From assembly GCF_003946655.1 (NCBI RefSeq), contig NZ_RHOV01000001.1, positions 124,001 to 188,000 of the forward strand: a stretch of 64,000 bases of DNA, written 5' to 3'. How positions within the stretch are numbered: the stretch's first letter is position 1; each line of letters begins with the position of its first letter. A program made the position numbers and the translations under genes. The notes beneath the pieces are model-generated. The model was not told where the DNA came from. It searched no databases and was given only the letters and a program-made list of their open reading frames with translations. This stretch comes from Lapidilactobacillus achengensis. Lineage in GTDB: Bacteria > Bacillota > Bacilli > Lactobacillales > Lactobacillaceae. Of this stretch, positions 36,081-43,941 are shown piece after piece.

Positions 36081-37013
36081 TCACTTTATTTTTAAATAGT
36101 CTCGCAATTGGGTCAAGGGTAATTCTTGCCCCGTCCACGTTTGAAAGGCCGCGTCCGCTTGATATAGCAACATGGCTAGGCCATTATGCGTCGCCAAACC
36201 ACAGGCGGCCGCTTGGGCCAACAACTTGGTCTGGCGCGGTGAATAGATCACATCCCACACACTGGCCGTCGCCGGCAACTGCCGCAAATTGGCCAAGGCT
36301 AAGGGACTCTGGTTCTGGTGAGCGCCAAAACCAAGATCAGTGGCGTTGATCACCAAATCGACCTGTGACCACGCGACCTGATCCAATTGGGCCCAATCCA
36401 TCACGGCAACTGTCGCCGCGCCTAATTCCGCCACCAATTCCTGTAATTGGCGAAAATGAGGCCGTTGCTGGCGCTGGAAAACTTGTAACTGCGCCACCCC
36501 GGCTTGCACCAAGGCCACCAAAATCGCCCGCGCCGCCGCGCCGCCACCCAACAACACGATTCGACTACTGGTCGTGGTGATCCCCGCAGCCTGTAACCCA
36601 CGAACAAAACCGATGCCGTCCGTATTCGTGCCGACGAGCTGACCCGCCGAATTGGTCACCGTGTTGACCGCGCCAATTAATTGAGCCGTGGGCGTCAGCA
36701 CGTCTAAATCAGGCAAAATCGTCTCCTTATCTGGCAGCGAAAGATTACAACCGCTCAAATTCAAGGCCCGGATACTTGTCGCTAACGCCGCGCCTGAATG
36801 GTTCCCACTGTCAAACGCCAGATAAACCGCGTTAAGTTGACGCGCCGCAAAGCCTTGATTATGCAGCCATGGTGATAAACTATGATGAGCTGGATGAGCC
36901 AACAAACCATAAACCTGCGTGGCCGCATCGATCGGCATAGCCAGCGGTTTGGCGGCCAGACCTGCGTTAGCCGCGCCGGCCATCGCCTTGCTTTCAGCTG
37001 GCTTATTGGGCAT
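36081..37013 (-). CDS. aroE: Shikimate dehydrogenase
   Basis: NADPH-dependent reduction of 3-dehydroshikimate. Motifs are [19 protein letters not shown] (shikimate-binding SLS), [14 protein letters not shown] (the usual GxNVTxPxK; the catalytic Lys is kept, but Val and Thr are changed to Leu and Ser), [22 protein letters not shown], the NADP loop [26 protein letters not shown], and [17 protein letters not shown]. About 25 residues precede the conserved start; the ATG at 37013 overlaps the pepT stop, but a start a few codons later cannot be excluded. Confidence 0.9.
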   Translation of the reverse strand: MPNKPAESKAMAGAANAGLAAKPLAMPIDAATQVYGLLAHPAHHSLSPWLHNQGFAARQLNAVYLAFDSGNHSGAALATSIRALNLSGCNLSLPDKETILPDLDVLTPTAQLIGAVNTVTNSAGQLVGTNTDGIGFVRGLQAAGITTTSSRIVLLGGGAAARAILVALVQAGVAQLQVFQRQQRPHFRQLQELVAELGAATVAVMDWAQLDQVAWSQVDLVINATDLGFGAHQNQSPLALANLRQLPATASVWDVIYSPRQTKLLAQAAACGLATHNGLAMLLYQADAAFQTWTGQELPLTQLRDYLKIK

Positions 37014-38238
37014 TCAATTCACTGATCTTCAAGATCACGTCCACCGCTTTTTCCATCACTTGTAACGAAACGAATTCGTAACGGCCGTGCATATTCTCGC
37101 CGCCTGCGAATAAGTTAGGCGTTGGCAAGCCCATGAAGGAGATCTTGGAGCCATCGGTGCCACCGCGAACAGGTTCTTCATCAGGCGTGATTCCTAGGGC
37201 AACCATCGCTCGCTCCGCCAATTCAACCACGTCCATATGGTCCTTCATCACTTCGACCATGTTGTAATATTGGTCATACATCTTCACTTGAACACGTGGT
37301 TGGGCAAATGGTTCGTTCAATTTCGCCGCGATTTTTTCCACCAAAGCCTTGCGCCGCGCCAAACCGTCGCGTTCAAAATCCCGAATGATATAGGACATTT
37401 TCGCTTCGTCAACGGTTCCATTGAAGCTCAACAGATGGAAAAAGCCCGCCCGTCCGTCCGTTTTTTCTGGGACTTCCGCCGCTGGTAAAGCGTTTTGGAA
37501 ATCGATTCCCAGTTGTAAGGCATTGACCATGATCCCCTTGGCCGTGCTAGGATGCACGTTTTTGCCGGCGATAGTAACTTCTAAGGCCGCGGCGCTAAAC
37601 GTCTCGTACTCCAACTGACCTTCGGGACCGCCATCAACGGTATAAGCGAAATCAGCGTTAAAATCAGCCACATCAAACTTATCGGCTCCGGTCCCGATTT
37701 CTTCATCAGGCCCAAAACCAACCTTCAAATCACCGTGCTTGATCTCCGGATGGGCCAGCAAATACGCCAGCGCGGTCATGATCTCGGCCACCCCTGATTT
37801 GTCATCGGAACCAAGCAGCGTACTGCCATCGGTGGTGATCAAAGTATGCCCCGCATAATGGGTCAGCGCCGGAAATTCTGCCGGATCCAAGACATAGTTG
37901 CCAGCCGCATCAAGCGGAATGATGGCTTGACCGTCATAATTCTCCACGATTTGCGGGGCAACCCCTTCCGCGTTGAAATCAGCGGTGTCCACATGGGCCA
38001 AGAATCCGATCGTGGGCACTTTTTTGGCTTGGTTACTTGGCAAAAGCGCAGTCACGTAGCCATTAGTTTCGTTATACTTTACTTCCGCCAAACCCAGATC
38101 CTTTAATTGCTGGACCAACTTGTTTAGAAAAACGACCTGACGTTCCGTTGAAGGAATTGTCGTCGAATTTTCGTCTGAGCGGGTATTTTCTTTCACGTAA
38201 CTGAGGAATAAAGGGAGTAGCTCTTGATATTTTGTCAT
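37003..38238 (-). CDS. pepT: Peptidase T (tripeptide aminopeptidase)
   Basis: M20-family dizinc aminopeptidase that releases the N-terminal residue of tripeptides. Zinc ligands and catalytic residues are in [13 protein letters not shown] (His and Asp), [15 protein letters not shown] (Asp), [14 protein letters not shown] (catalytic Glu-Glu), TVDGGPEG (Asp) and the C-terminal [14 protein letters not shown] (His). The 411 residues are complete. ATG follows TTTGGAGG. It is the first gene of what looks like one operon with aroE-F-B-C-A-K, an uncommon partner; a type C repeat lies upstream and may hold or border the promoter. Confidence 0.95.
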   Translation of the reverse strand: MTKYQELLPLFLSYVKENTRSDENSTTIPSTERQVVFLNKLVQQLKDLGLAEVKYNETNGYVTALLPSNQAKKVPTIGFLAHVDTADFNAEGVAPQIVENYDGQAIIPLDAAGNYVLDPAEFPALTHYAGHTLITTDGSTLLGSDDKSGVAEIMTALAYLLAHPEIKHGDLKVGFGPDEEIGTGADKFDVADFNADFAYTVDGGPEGQLEYETFSAAALEVTIAGKNVHPSTAKGIMVNALQLGIDFQNALPAAEVPEKTDGRAGFFHLLSFNGTVDEAKMSYIIRDFERDGLARRKALVEKIAAKLNEPFAQPRVQVKMYDQYYNMVEVMKDHMDVVELAERAMVALGITPDEEPVRGGTDGSKISFMGLPTPNLFAGGENMHGRYEFVSLQVMEKAVDVILKISELNAQ

Positions 38239-38262
38239 GGGAAAACCTCCAAATTTTTTAAA

Positions 38263-38377
38263 CGTGTTCGCCAGCCCAGCTTCTTCCGCTTAGCTACGCA
38301 ACTATTCTGGGGGCATAAACCAGCCTCCAAAATAGTTGCTAGGCTAATGCTCGGAAGCTAACCGGGGTAGCTCACAC
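38263..38377. repeat. Type C repeat (reverse) upstream of pepT
   Basis: 115-bp unit read on the minus strand, starting CAGAGTGTGAGC. Its central hairpin is GCAACTATTTTGGAGGC with a partner ending AGAATAGTTGC, a different sequence from the other type C units but still paired. It fills the short gap between nif3 and pepT. Confidence 0.85.
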
Positions 38378-38381
38378 TCTG

Positions 38382-39197
38382 CTAAATAAATTGAAACGGA
38401 TCGGTACTCAATTGGGACGAACACACGCTGAGTTGCCAGTTGTTGGCCTGGGCCCACTGGCTGATCAGCGGCGGCAGTTTGGTCTTGATGACCGCTTCGA
38501 TGTGATGTCCGGGATCGATCACCGATAAACCATGGGCCAACATATCGTGCGCGGTATGATAATAAACATCACCGGTGATCAACACTTGCGCGCCTGTCCC
38601 AGCCACCGCCGGATAAAACTTACCACCGTCACCACCAATGATCGCCACCTGCTCCACCAATTGGTCGGGCTGGTGCGTGATCAAGCGTAAACCAGCGACC
38701 TGAAATTTGCTTTTGCAAGTCACCGCAAACTCACGGACCGTTTGCGCTTGCGGCAAACGCCCGACCACACCCAAATATGCCGCCAATTGGGGCTCGGCTT
38801 TCGGACGCGGATTGAACGCCCGCAACTCAGTCAAACCCAGAACTTCGGCCAGCCACGTATTCATGCCGCCACTGACCTCATCGAGGTTTGTATGCGCCGC
38901 AAAAACACTGATGTCATGTCGCAATAACGTGGCGTACATGGCGTTTTGCGGATCCGCCAGATCCAAATTGACCGCGGGATGGAACATCATTGGGTGATGG
39001 GCGATGATCAAATCGACCTGGGCCGCCACCGCCTCAGCCACAACTTCGGGCCGCACGTCTAACGTGACCATCACTTTGTGGACCACTTGCTCCTGCCGTC
39101 CTAACTGCAATCCCACAGGGTCATGCGGTTCCGCATAGGCCGGTGGCGCTAATCGTTCCATTTCAGTGATCAATTGTTGCACAGTTGGTGTGCTCAT
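38382..39197 (-). CDS. Nif3-like dinuclear metal-centre hexameric protein (YqfO family)
   Basis: Widely conserved protein with a dimetal site, forming hexameric rings; the cellular role is unclear (proposed GTP cyclohydrolase-like). Ligand motifs are LIIAHHPMMFHP, FAAHTNLDEVSGGMN, TGDVYYHTAHDML and IDPGHHIEA. 271 residues, without the extra central domain of some Bacillus forms. An in-frame TTG upstream overlaps the Shine-Dalgarno AAGGAGGGC; the ATG at 39197 is the start. It is directly downstream of trmK, as in other Firmicutes after rpoD. Confidence 0.92.
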   Translation of the reverse strand: MSTPTVQQLITEMERLAPPAYAEPHDPVGLQLGRQEQVVHKVMVTLDVRPEVVAEAVAAQVDLIIAHHPMMFHPAVNLDLADPQNAMYATLLRHDISVFAAHTNLDEVSGGMNTWLAEVLGLTELRAFNPRPKAEPQLAAYLGVVGRLPQAQTVREFAVTCKSKFQVAGLRLITHQPDQLVEQVAIIGGDGGKFYPAVAGTGAQVLITGDVYYHTAHDMLAHGLSVIDPGHHIEAVIKTKLPPLISQWAQANNWQLSVCSSQLSTDPFQFI

Positions 39198-39219
39198 CAG
39201 TGCCCTCCTTGACAAAAAA

Positions 39220-39951
39220 TTATTTTCGCGGTTGGACTTGTTCGAGCCCGGCTTCGATCAAAGTGATCTCGCGTTGCAAGGCCGCCAATTTCTCCAGCGG
39301 CAAGGTTTGTGCCTGTTGTAGTTGACGCACCAATTTCTGTCGTTGCGCTAATTTGAATTGCCAGTAGCGCACAAACGTTGGCTCTGCCCCGGCCTGAAGC
39401 AAGCAAGGCCCCATCAACGCTTCGAGGTCGGTATATTGCAGCGGTTCCTTGCTGGGCTGCGCCTGCATCATCTGATAGCAGTGCCCATCGTCAAACACGA
39501 TTTTCTCCGCGGTGATCCGCCATTGATGGGCCGCCAGCCATTGCCGCACCTCGGCCACATTTTGGTTCGGTTGTAAGACCAGCCCCGCTAAACTAGCGAC
39601 CGTCGCCGCACTGCGGGCTAAGATCTGCGTGATCAAAAAACCACCCATTCCCGCCAAAACCGCGCATTGCATCTGATCGGCAGGCGCAATAGCCGCCAAC
39701 CCATCGGCCAAGCGCACCGTGATCCGCTCACTTAAGCCCGCGGCGGCCACGTGTTCCTCCGCAATGGCGAAAGGTCCCGGGATCACTTCGCCAGCCACCC
39801 CTTGCTGCAATTGACCGATCTCGGCCAAATAAATCGGCAAATGGGCATGATCGGAGCCAATATCAGCGATGCGCGACCACGGCGCCGTCAAATCCGCGAC
39901 AGCCTGTAAACGTCTTGATAATTTTTGGATCGCAGTGACCTCCTTCAGCAT
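39220..39951 (-). CDS. trmK: tRNA (adenine(22)-N1)-methyltransferase
   Basis: Methylates A22 of bacterial tRNAs. Class I Rossmann fold with RIADIGSDHAHLPIYLAE (motif I), AGEVIPGPFAIAEEHV, ADGLAAI, LAGMGGFLITQIL, LVLQPNQNVAEVRQWL, and a C-terminal coiled-coil helix pair (about residues 185-243), all as in Bacillus TrmK. The only in-frame ATG (39951) has a poor ribosome site, while a strong GAAGGAGG lies inside the first codons, eight bases before an ATC; the true start is therefore uncertain. Precedes nif3, as in Bacillus. Confidence 0.92.
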   Translation of the reverse strand: MLKEVTAIQKLSRRLQAVADLTAPWSRIADIGSDHAHLPIYLAEIGQLQQGVAGEVIPGPFAIAEEHVAAAGLSERITVRLADGLAAIAPADQMQCAVLAGMGGFLITQILARSAATVASLAGLVLQPNQNVAEVRQWLAAHQWRITAEKIVFDDGHCYQMMQAQPSKEPLQYTDLEALMGPCLLQAGAEPTFVRYWQFKLAQRQKLVRQLQQAQTLPLEKLAALQREITLIEAGLEQVQPRK

Positions 39952-40185
39952 TTCAATTCTTCAGACAAGTTGGGACTCGTCAGTTGATAATATCCCTATT
40001 ATAGCAATTATTCCGCTTTGAAAAAACCTCCCGCAGGCGCAAATCTTGAGGTTGCTGGTGGGAAAAACGAAGCTCCGATTAAAATTAGCTGGGGATTGGG
40101 CGGGAATTGCTGTTTAGTGGGCTTTTAGTTCCCTGTTTTGATCTATCGCCTAATTGCAGGTTTTGGTGGGTGTTGCGCGTGAGCG

Positions 40186-40981
40186 CAACCGGCTGGGACT
40201 GCTGTTGCGGACTGGAAACGTGCTCCGCGCAACTGACTTCTGTGCTTAGCTACGCTCTTGTTCCGGAAGCGAAGGACGCTTCCAAAACAAGAGCTAGGCT
40301 AATGCTCGAAGTCAACCCGTTGCGCTACGCACTCTGTTTCGAACGTGGTGGGCGTCGTTTGAAGCCAATCCGCAAAGGGCGCGGCTTGTCTTCAAATCGA
40401 GCCTTGTCCTAAGCGGCAAAGCCGCCAAGGACAATTTCACCACTGAGCCGCGCAGTCCCAGCCGGTTGCTGAACAGAATTGAGCCTATCTGCAATCGAAG
40501 TTGGGTATCTGACGAAGTGCTTTTGCAAGCAAGAGGTCAAAACAATTACCCACTTATGGGGTGGTACGGCAATACTAACTGATTTGGATCAAGCGGTCGG
40601 GCTATTTTGCGCAGGCTGAACAGTTCTACTTGTTTCTTTAACATTCCCTGGGTGAAAACCGACCAATTCAACCGACTGATCAAGAACTTGCCTCAGTTCA
40701 GCAAGCAGACTGCGCTGGTATCACCAAATTAAAGCTTGCAACCACTAACCATGGCCGTCATTTGCGTGAAACCCCATCAATTGGCGATAGCTTGTCAGTC
40801 GGCGGGAGTGCTCAAACGGCTGTTAAAACGTTGAGCGGCTGGAGCGGAGAAATTCGGGGTGAGATCGCCGTGTCGTTATTCTTAGCGGCTTTGCCGCTTA
40901 GAATAAGGCTCAGCTTTGAGATTTTCGGCGCCCTTCCGAAAAGCTCAAAGTGATGCCCACAGCGAGCTCACCCCGAATTTC
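40186..40981. repeat. Composite structured repeat R3, reverse orientation, with nested type C unit
   Basis: The gap 39952-41068 has no gene. Module B' (40186-40468) has outer stem CAACCGGCTGGGACTGC/GCAGTCCCAGCCGGTTG. A type C unit (40227-40325) sits inside it, between the outer stem and the inner hairpins. A 380-bp core follows, then module A reversed (40849-40981). This is R1 read backwards, with a different outer stem on module B. The region 39952-40185 shows nothing else I can name. Confidence 0.88.
40227..40325. repeat. Type C unit nested inside module B'
   Basis: Outer GCGCAAC/GTTGCGC and GACTTC/GAAGTC, central hairpin GCTCTTGTTCCGGAAGC with GCTTCCAAAACAAGAGC. It interrupts module B' of R3, so the nesting order shows type C arrived after the module. 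Confidence 0.8.
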
Positions 40982-41068
40982 GCAGCGCAAGCCGCGGCCA
41001 ACCTACTTTTGTCTGCGAAGTGTCGTGTTCCACCACTCCAGGTCTGCTGAGCTACGCAACCAAACTTT

Positions 41069-42649
41069 TTATAAGATCGGCATCGTCGTCATTTGCTGGA
41101 TCTGCTGATCTTTGATCAACAAATACTGATCGAAATTCTGTTCCAGAAAATAGCGATCATGACTGATGGCCAGCAAAGTCCCCTGATAATCATGGATCAA
41201 CTGCTCGATTTCCTCTTTCGCTTCAATATCCAAATGGTTCGTCGGTTCATCAAGGATCAACAAATTGACCGCTTGCTGCGCCAATTTCGCCAAAACTAAC
41301 CGCACCGTTTCGCCGCCGGATAAATCTTGCAAGCGTTTGGTCACTTCTGATGCGGGAAAGCCATAGCGAGCCAGCAAGCGTCGCGCCGGTTCCTCGGCAC
41401 CCATGAAGCCCATCGCATAGGCTAACAAGCGTTGTTGCGGTTGCGCAAAGCGGATATGCTGCGGCAAATAACCGATCTGCAAACTGGCGCCGCGCTTCAA
41501 CTCGCCGTCCGCCAGTTCATGTTGCTGTAAGATCGTTTGAACCAGCGTGGTTTTGCCGGCGCCATTATCACCTAGCAGGGCCACCTTATCACCACGATAA
41601 ATGGCAAAATCGCTGTCAGCGAAGAGTAACTTCTCCCCTGCAAAACAGCCGATTCCCCGTGCCAACAGGACTTCATTGCCCGAACGCGAGCTAGCGCTGA
41701 GTTTCGGGACGGGTGGCGTTTGCGGCTGCGGTCGCTTGATCACGGTGAGCCGTTCCAAACGTTTGGCCACTTCCTTAGCCTTCTTGAAGAATTTCGGATT
41801 ATCACTTTCCACGCCCCACTGGCGATATTGCCGAATCAAACGTTGCAGTCGCTTGATCTCTTTTTGCTGCAAATCATAGTCTTTTTGCAATTTTTCCAAC
41901 TCGGCCTGCTTCAAGAAGCGAAAACGCGAATAGTTGCCAGGGTAACTCTTCAACTGACCGTCCTCAAGTTGGTACGTCTTGGTCGTGACGTGATCAAGAA
42001 AAGCGCGGTCATGGGAAATGACCAGAAAGGCCGCTTTGGTATGCTTCAAAAACTCTTCCAGCCATAAAATCCCGGCCAGATCCAAGTGATTGGTTGGTTC
42101 GTCTAGTAAATAAAGATCGGCCTCCTGAGCCAAGGCCTTGGCCAGCTCGACCTTCACTTTCTCGCCCCCGCTAAGCTGATCCAGCGGCGCTTCAGCCAAA
42201 TCGCCTAAGCCGACCCCCTTCAAAATACTTTGCAGGCGCTCCGCTAAGGTATAACCGCCGGCGGCCTCATAATCCTCCTGAACGCGACTGTATTTGGGCA
42301 GAATCGCGGTTAGATCTTGTTGCGGATCGGTCATCAACTTTTCATAGTAATGAAGTGTTTCACTGAGTTGGCTGATCTGACTGAAATTCCGGAGTAGATA
42401 AGTCATCACACTGACGGATTCATTGGCGGTTTGTTGCTGAACGTAACCGATGCGCAAGCCTTTCTGTTGGCTCACACTGCCCGCATCCACCCCTTCAATC
42501 CCCAGTAAAACCTCGAATAAGGTTGTTTTGCCGCTACCGTTGACGCCGATCAAGGCAGACTTCTCGCCAGGTTCCAGTTGCAGGTTTAAATGGTCTAAAA
42601 TCGGATAATTGCTAAAACGTTTGGTAATGTCATTTGCTTGTAAATACAT
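41069..42649 (-). CDS. ABC-F family ribosome-associated ATPase, antibiotic-resistance-like
   Basis: Soluble tandem ABC ATPase with no membrane domain. First ABC: Walker A LIGVNGSGKTTLFEVL, signature LSGGEKVKVELAKAL, Walker B LYLLDEPTNHLDL. Linker about residues 230-330 (KQAELEKLQKDYDLQQKEIKR, then a basic stretch), where ABC-F proteins reach toward the peptidyl-transferase centre. Second ABC: LLGDNGAGKTTLVQTIL, LSGGETVRLVLAKL, LLILDEPTNHLDI. About 526 residues. The size resembles Vga/Msr/Lsa-type proteins more than EttA, but the drug class cannot be read from sequence. ATG at 42649 follows AAGGAGTCC. A leader peptide and two terminator-like hairpins precede it. Confidence 0.9.
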   Translation of the reverse strand: MYLQANDITKRFSNYPILDHLNLQLEPGEKSALIGVNGSGKTTLFEVLLGIEGVDAGSVSQQKGLRIGYVQQQTANESVSVMTYLLRNFSQISQLSETLHYYEKLMTDPQQDLTAILPKYSRVQEDYEAAGGYTLAERLQSILKGVGLGDLAEAPLDQLSGGEKVKVELAKALAQEADLYLLDEPTNHLDLAGILWLEEFLKHTKAAFLVISHDRAFLDHVTTKTYQLEDGQLKSYPGNYSRFRFLKQAELEKLQKDYDLQQKEIKRLQRLIRQYRQWGVESDNPKFFKKAKEVAKRLERLTVIKRPQPQTPPVPKLSASSRSGNEVLLARGIGCFAGEKLLFADSDFAIYRGDKVALLGDNGAGKTTLVQTILQQHELADGELKRGASLQIGYLPQHIRFAQPQQRLLAYAMGFMGAEEPARRLLARYGFPASEVTKRLQDLSGGETVRLVLAKLAQQAVNLLILDEPTNHLDIEAKEEIEQLIHDYQGTLLAISHDRYFLEQNFDQYLLIKDQQIQQMTTMPIL

Positions 42650-42674
42650 AGTTGGACTCCTTATCCCAGCCCAC

Positions 42675-42721
42675 AAAAAAAGTCATGAAGCGAGATTCAT
42701 GACCTAAAAAGCCGTAACGGC
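42675..42721 (-). terminator. Attenuator-like double hairpin before the ABC-F gene
   Basis: Reading the minus strand toward the gene: GCCG TTA CGGC followed by TTTTT (42721-42706), then GTCATGAA TCTCGC TTCATGAC followed by TTTTTTT (42703-42675). Both look like intrinsic terminators and the second ends only about 20 bp before the ABC-F Shine-Dalgarno and start region, so the gene needs read-through. Confidence 0.8.
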
Positions 42722-42744
42722 GTTTTCAAATTGAGGGACATTGG

Positions 42745-42885
42745 TCATTTTCTTCGTGTTGGTTTGCTTAAAAAAGGATAGACTGGTAGCGTTGTTGGCC
42801 CACAGTCGAACACGATCGCATGACAAAAACTGGTGTAGGCACCGATCAAATTGCGTGGTTGTAGGGTTTCTGACATGCTGACCAT
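42745..42885 (-). CDS. Candidate 46-residue leader peptide of the ABC-F gene
   Basis: ATG at 42885 follows a strong AGAGGAGGGAC at nine bases. The frame encodes MVSMSETLQPRNLIGAY..., continues with FCHAIVFDCGPTTLPVYPF, and ends KPTRRK before TGA at 42747-42745, about 24 bp before the first terminator-like hairpin. It has no similarity I recognise. Its position between promoter and attenuator, and the strong ribosome site, suggest a regulatory uORF such as those that control msr, vml and related ABC-F genes by drug-induced ribosome stalling. An overlapping longer frame (to 42704) has no ribosome site. Confidence 0.55.
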   Translation of the reverse strand: MVSMSETLQPRNLIGAYTSFCHAIVFDCGPTTLPVYPFLSKPTRRK

Positions 42886-43066
42886 CGAACTGTCCCTCCT
42901 CTCTAATAAAATAATAATTTAATTGTACGCTATTGGGCCTACTTCTGGCAAGCCCTTCGGACAATTTGCCCGCGGCTGAGCTGTTGGTACGTTGCAGATA
43001 AAAGTAGGTTGGCCGCGGCTTGCGCTGCGCGTGGCGTTGGTGGTGGGCAGATGTGGTGGGGCTCCA

Positions 43067-43778
43067 GGTCGGGCTGGGGGTGGTGGAACGCGGCGGGCAC
43101 GATTTTGAGCTTTTCGAAAGTGCGCCGAAAATCTCAAAACTCGGCCTTATTGTAGGCGATAAATCGCCAACAATAATATCGCGGCTGACTCACCCCCAAC
43201 CCGACCTTCCGCCAACAAACAAACGGACCACCAACGCCACGCTTCGCTCCAGCCGCTCAACGTTATAACAGACGTTTGAGCACTCACGCCACTCGGCAAG
43301 CTATGGTCAATTGATGAGAAGCCACGCAATTGACGACCGTGGTTAGTGGTTACAATCTTTAAATTGGTGACACCAGCGCAGTCTGCTCGAGGAACTGAGG
43401 CGATTTCTGGATGAACCAGCTGAGTGGGTTGTTTTCATCAATGAACTGTTAAGGAAACAAGCAGAGCTGTCAGCCGACACAAAATGTCCCAACCTCCCGA
43501 TCCAAATCCGTTGGTGTTGCCGTACCACCCCAAAAAGTGGACGATTATTTTGACCTCTAGCTTGCCAAAGCACTTCGTCAAATCCTTCGCTTCGATTGCA
43601 GATAGGCGCAATTCTGCCTAGCAACCGGCTGGGACTGCGCGGCTCAGTGGTGAAATTGTCCTTGGCGGCTTTGCCGCTTAGGACAAGGCTCGATTTTGAG
43701 ACAAGCCGCGGGTTTTACGGATTGGCTCAAAACGATGCCCACCACGTTCCAGTCCGCATCAGCAGTCCCAGCCGGTTG
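43067..43778. repeat. Composite structured repeat R6 (module D, core, module B')
   Basis: The gap 42905-43941 has no gene apart from the leader region. Module D (43067-43206) replaces module A: outer stem GGTCGGGCTGGGGGTG with CACCCCCAACCCGACC (one wobble). A 415-bp core follows, and module B' (43622-43778) with outer stem CAACCGGCTGGGACTGC and its perfect complement. It shows that end modules can be exchanged around the same core. Confidence 0.88.
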
Positions 43779-43844
43779 CGCTCACGCGCAACACCTACCA
43801 CACCCGCAATCAAGCGCAGAACCTTGGTCCCAATATCGGCCGAC

Positions 43845-43877
43845 AAAAAAATCACCGGACCGCGAACGGCCGGTGAT
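43845..43877 (-). terminator. Intrinsic terminator of the tetR-yhgE operon
   Basis: Minus strand ATCACCGG, loop, CCGGTGAT, followed by TTTTTTT. Confidence 0.88.
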
Positions 43878-43941
43878 CTCATGATAATTTTGCAAAAATT
43901 TTGACTAGTGATTTAGAACTTCGGTGAACTTCAAAAGTTGC

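Noticed and set aside
42704-42964. 86-codon frame overlapping the ABC-F leader
   Set aside because: It starts upstream without a ribosome site; the 46-codon frame at 42745-42885 has the strong Shine-Dalgarno.
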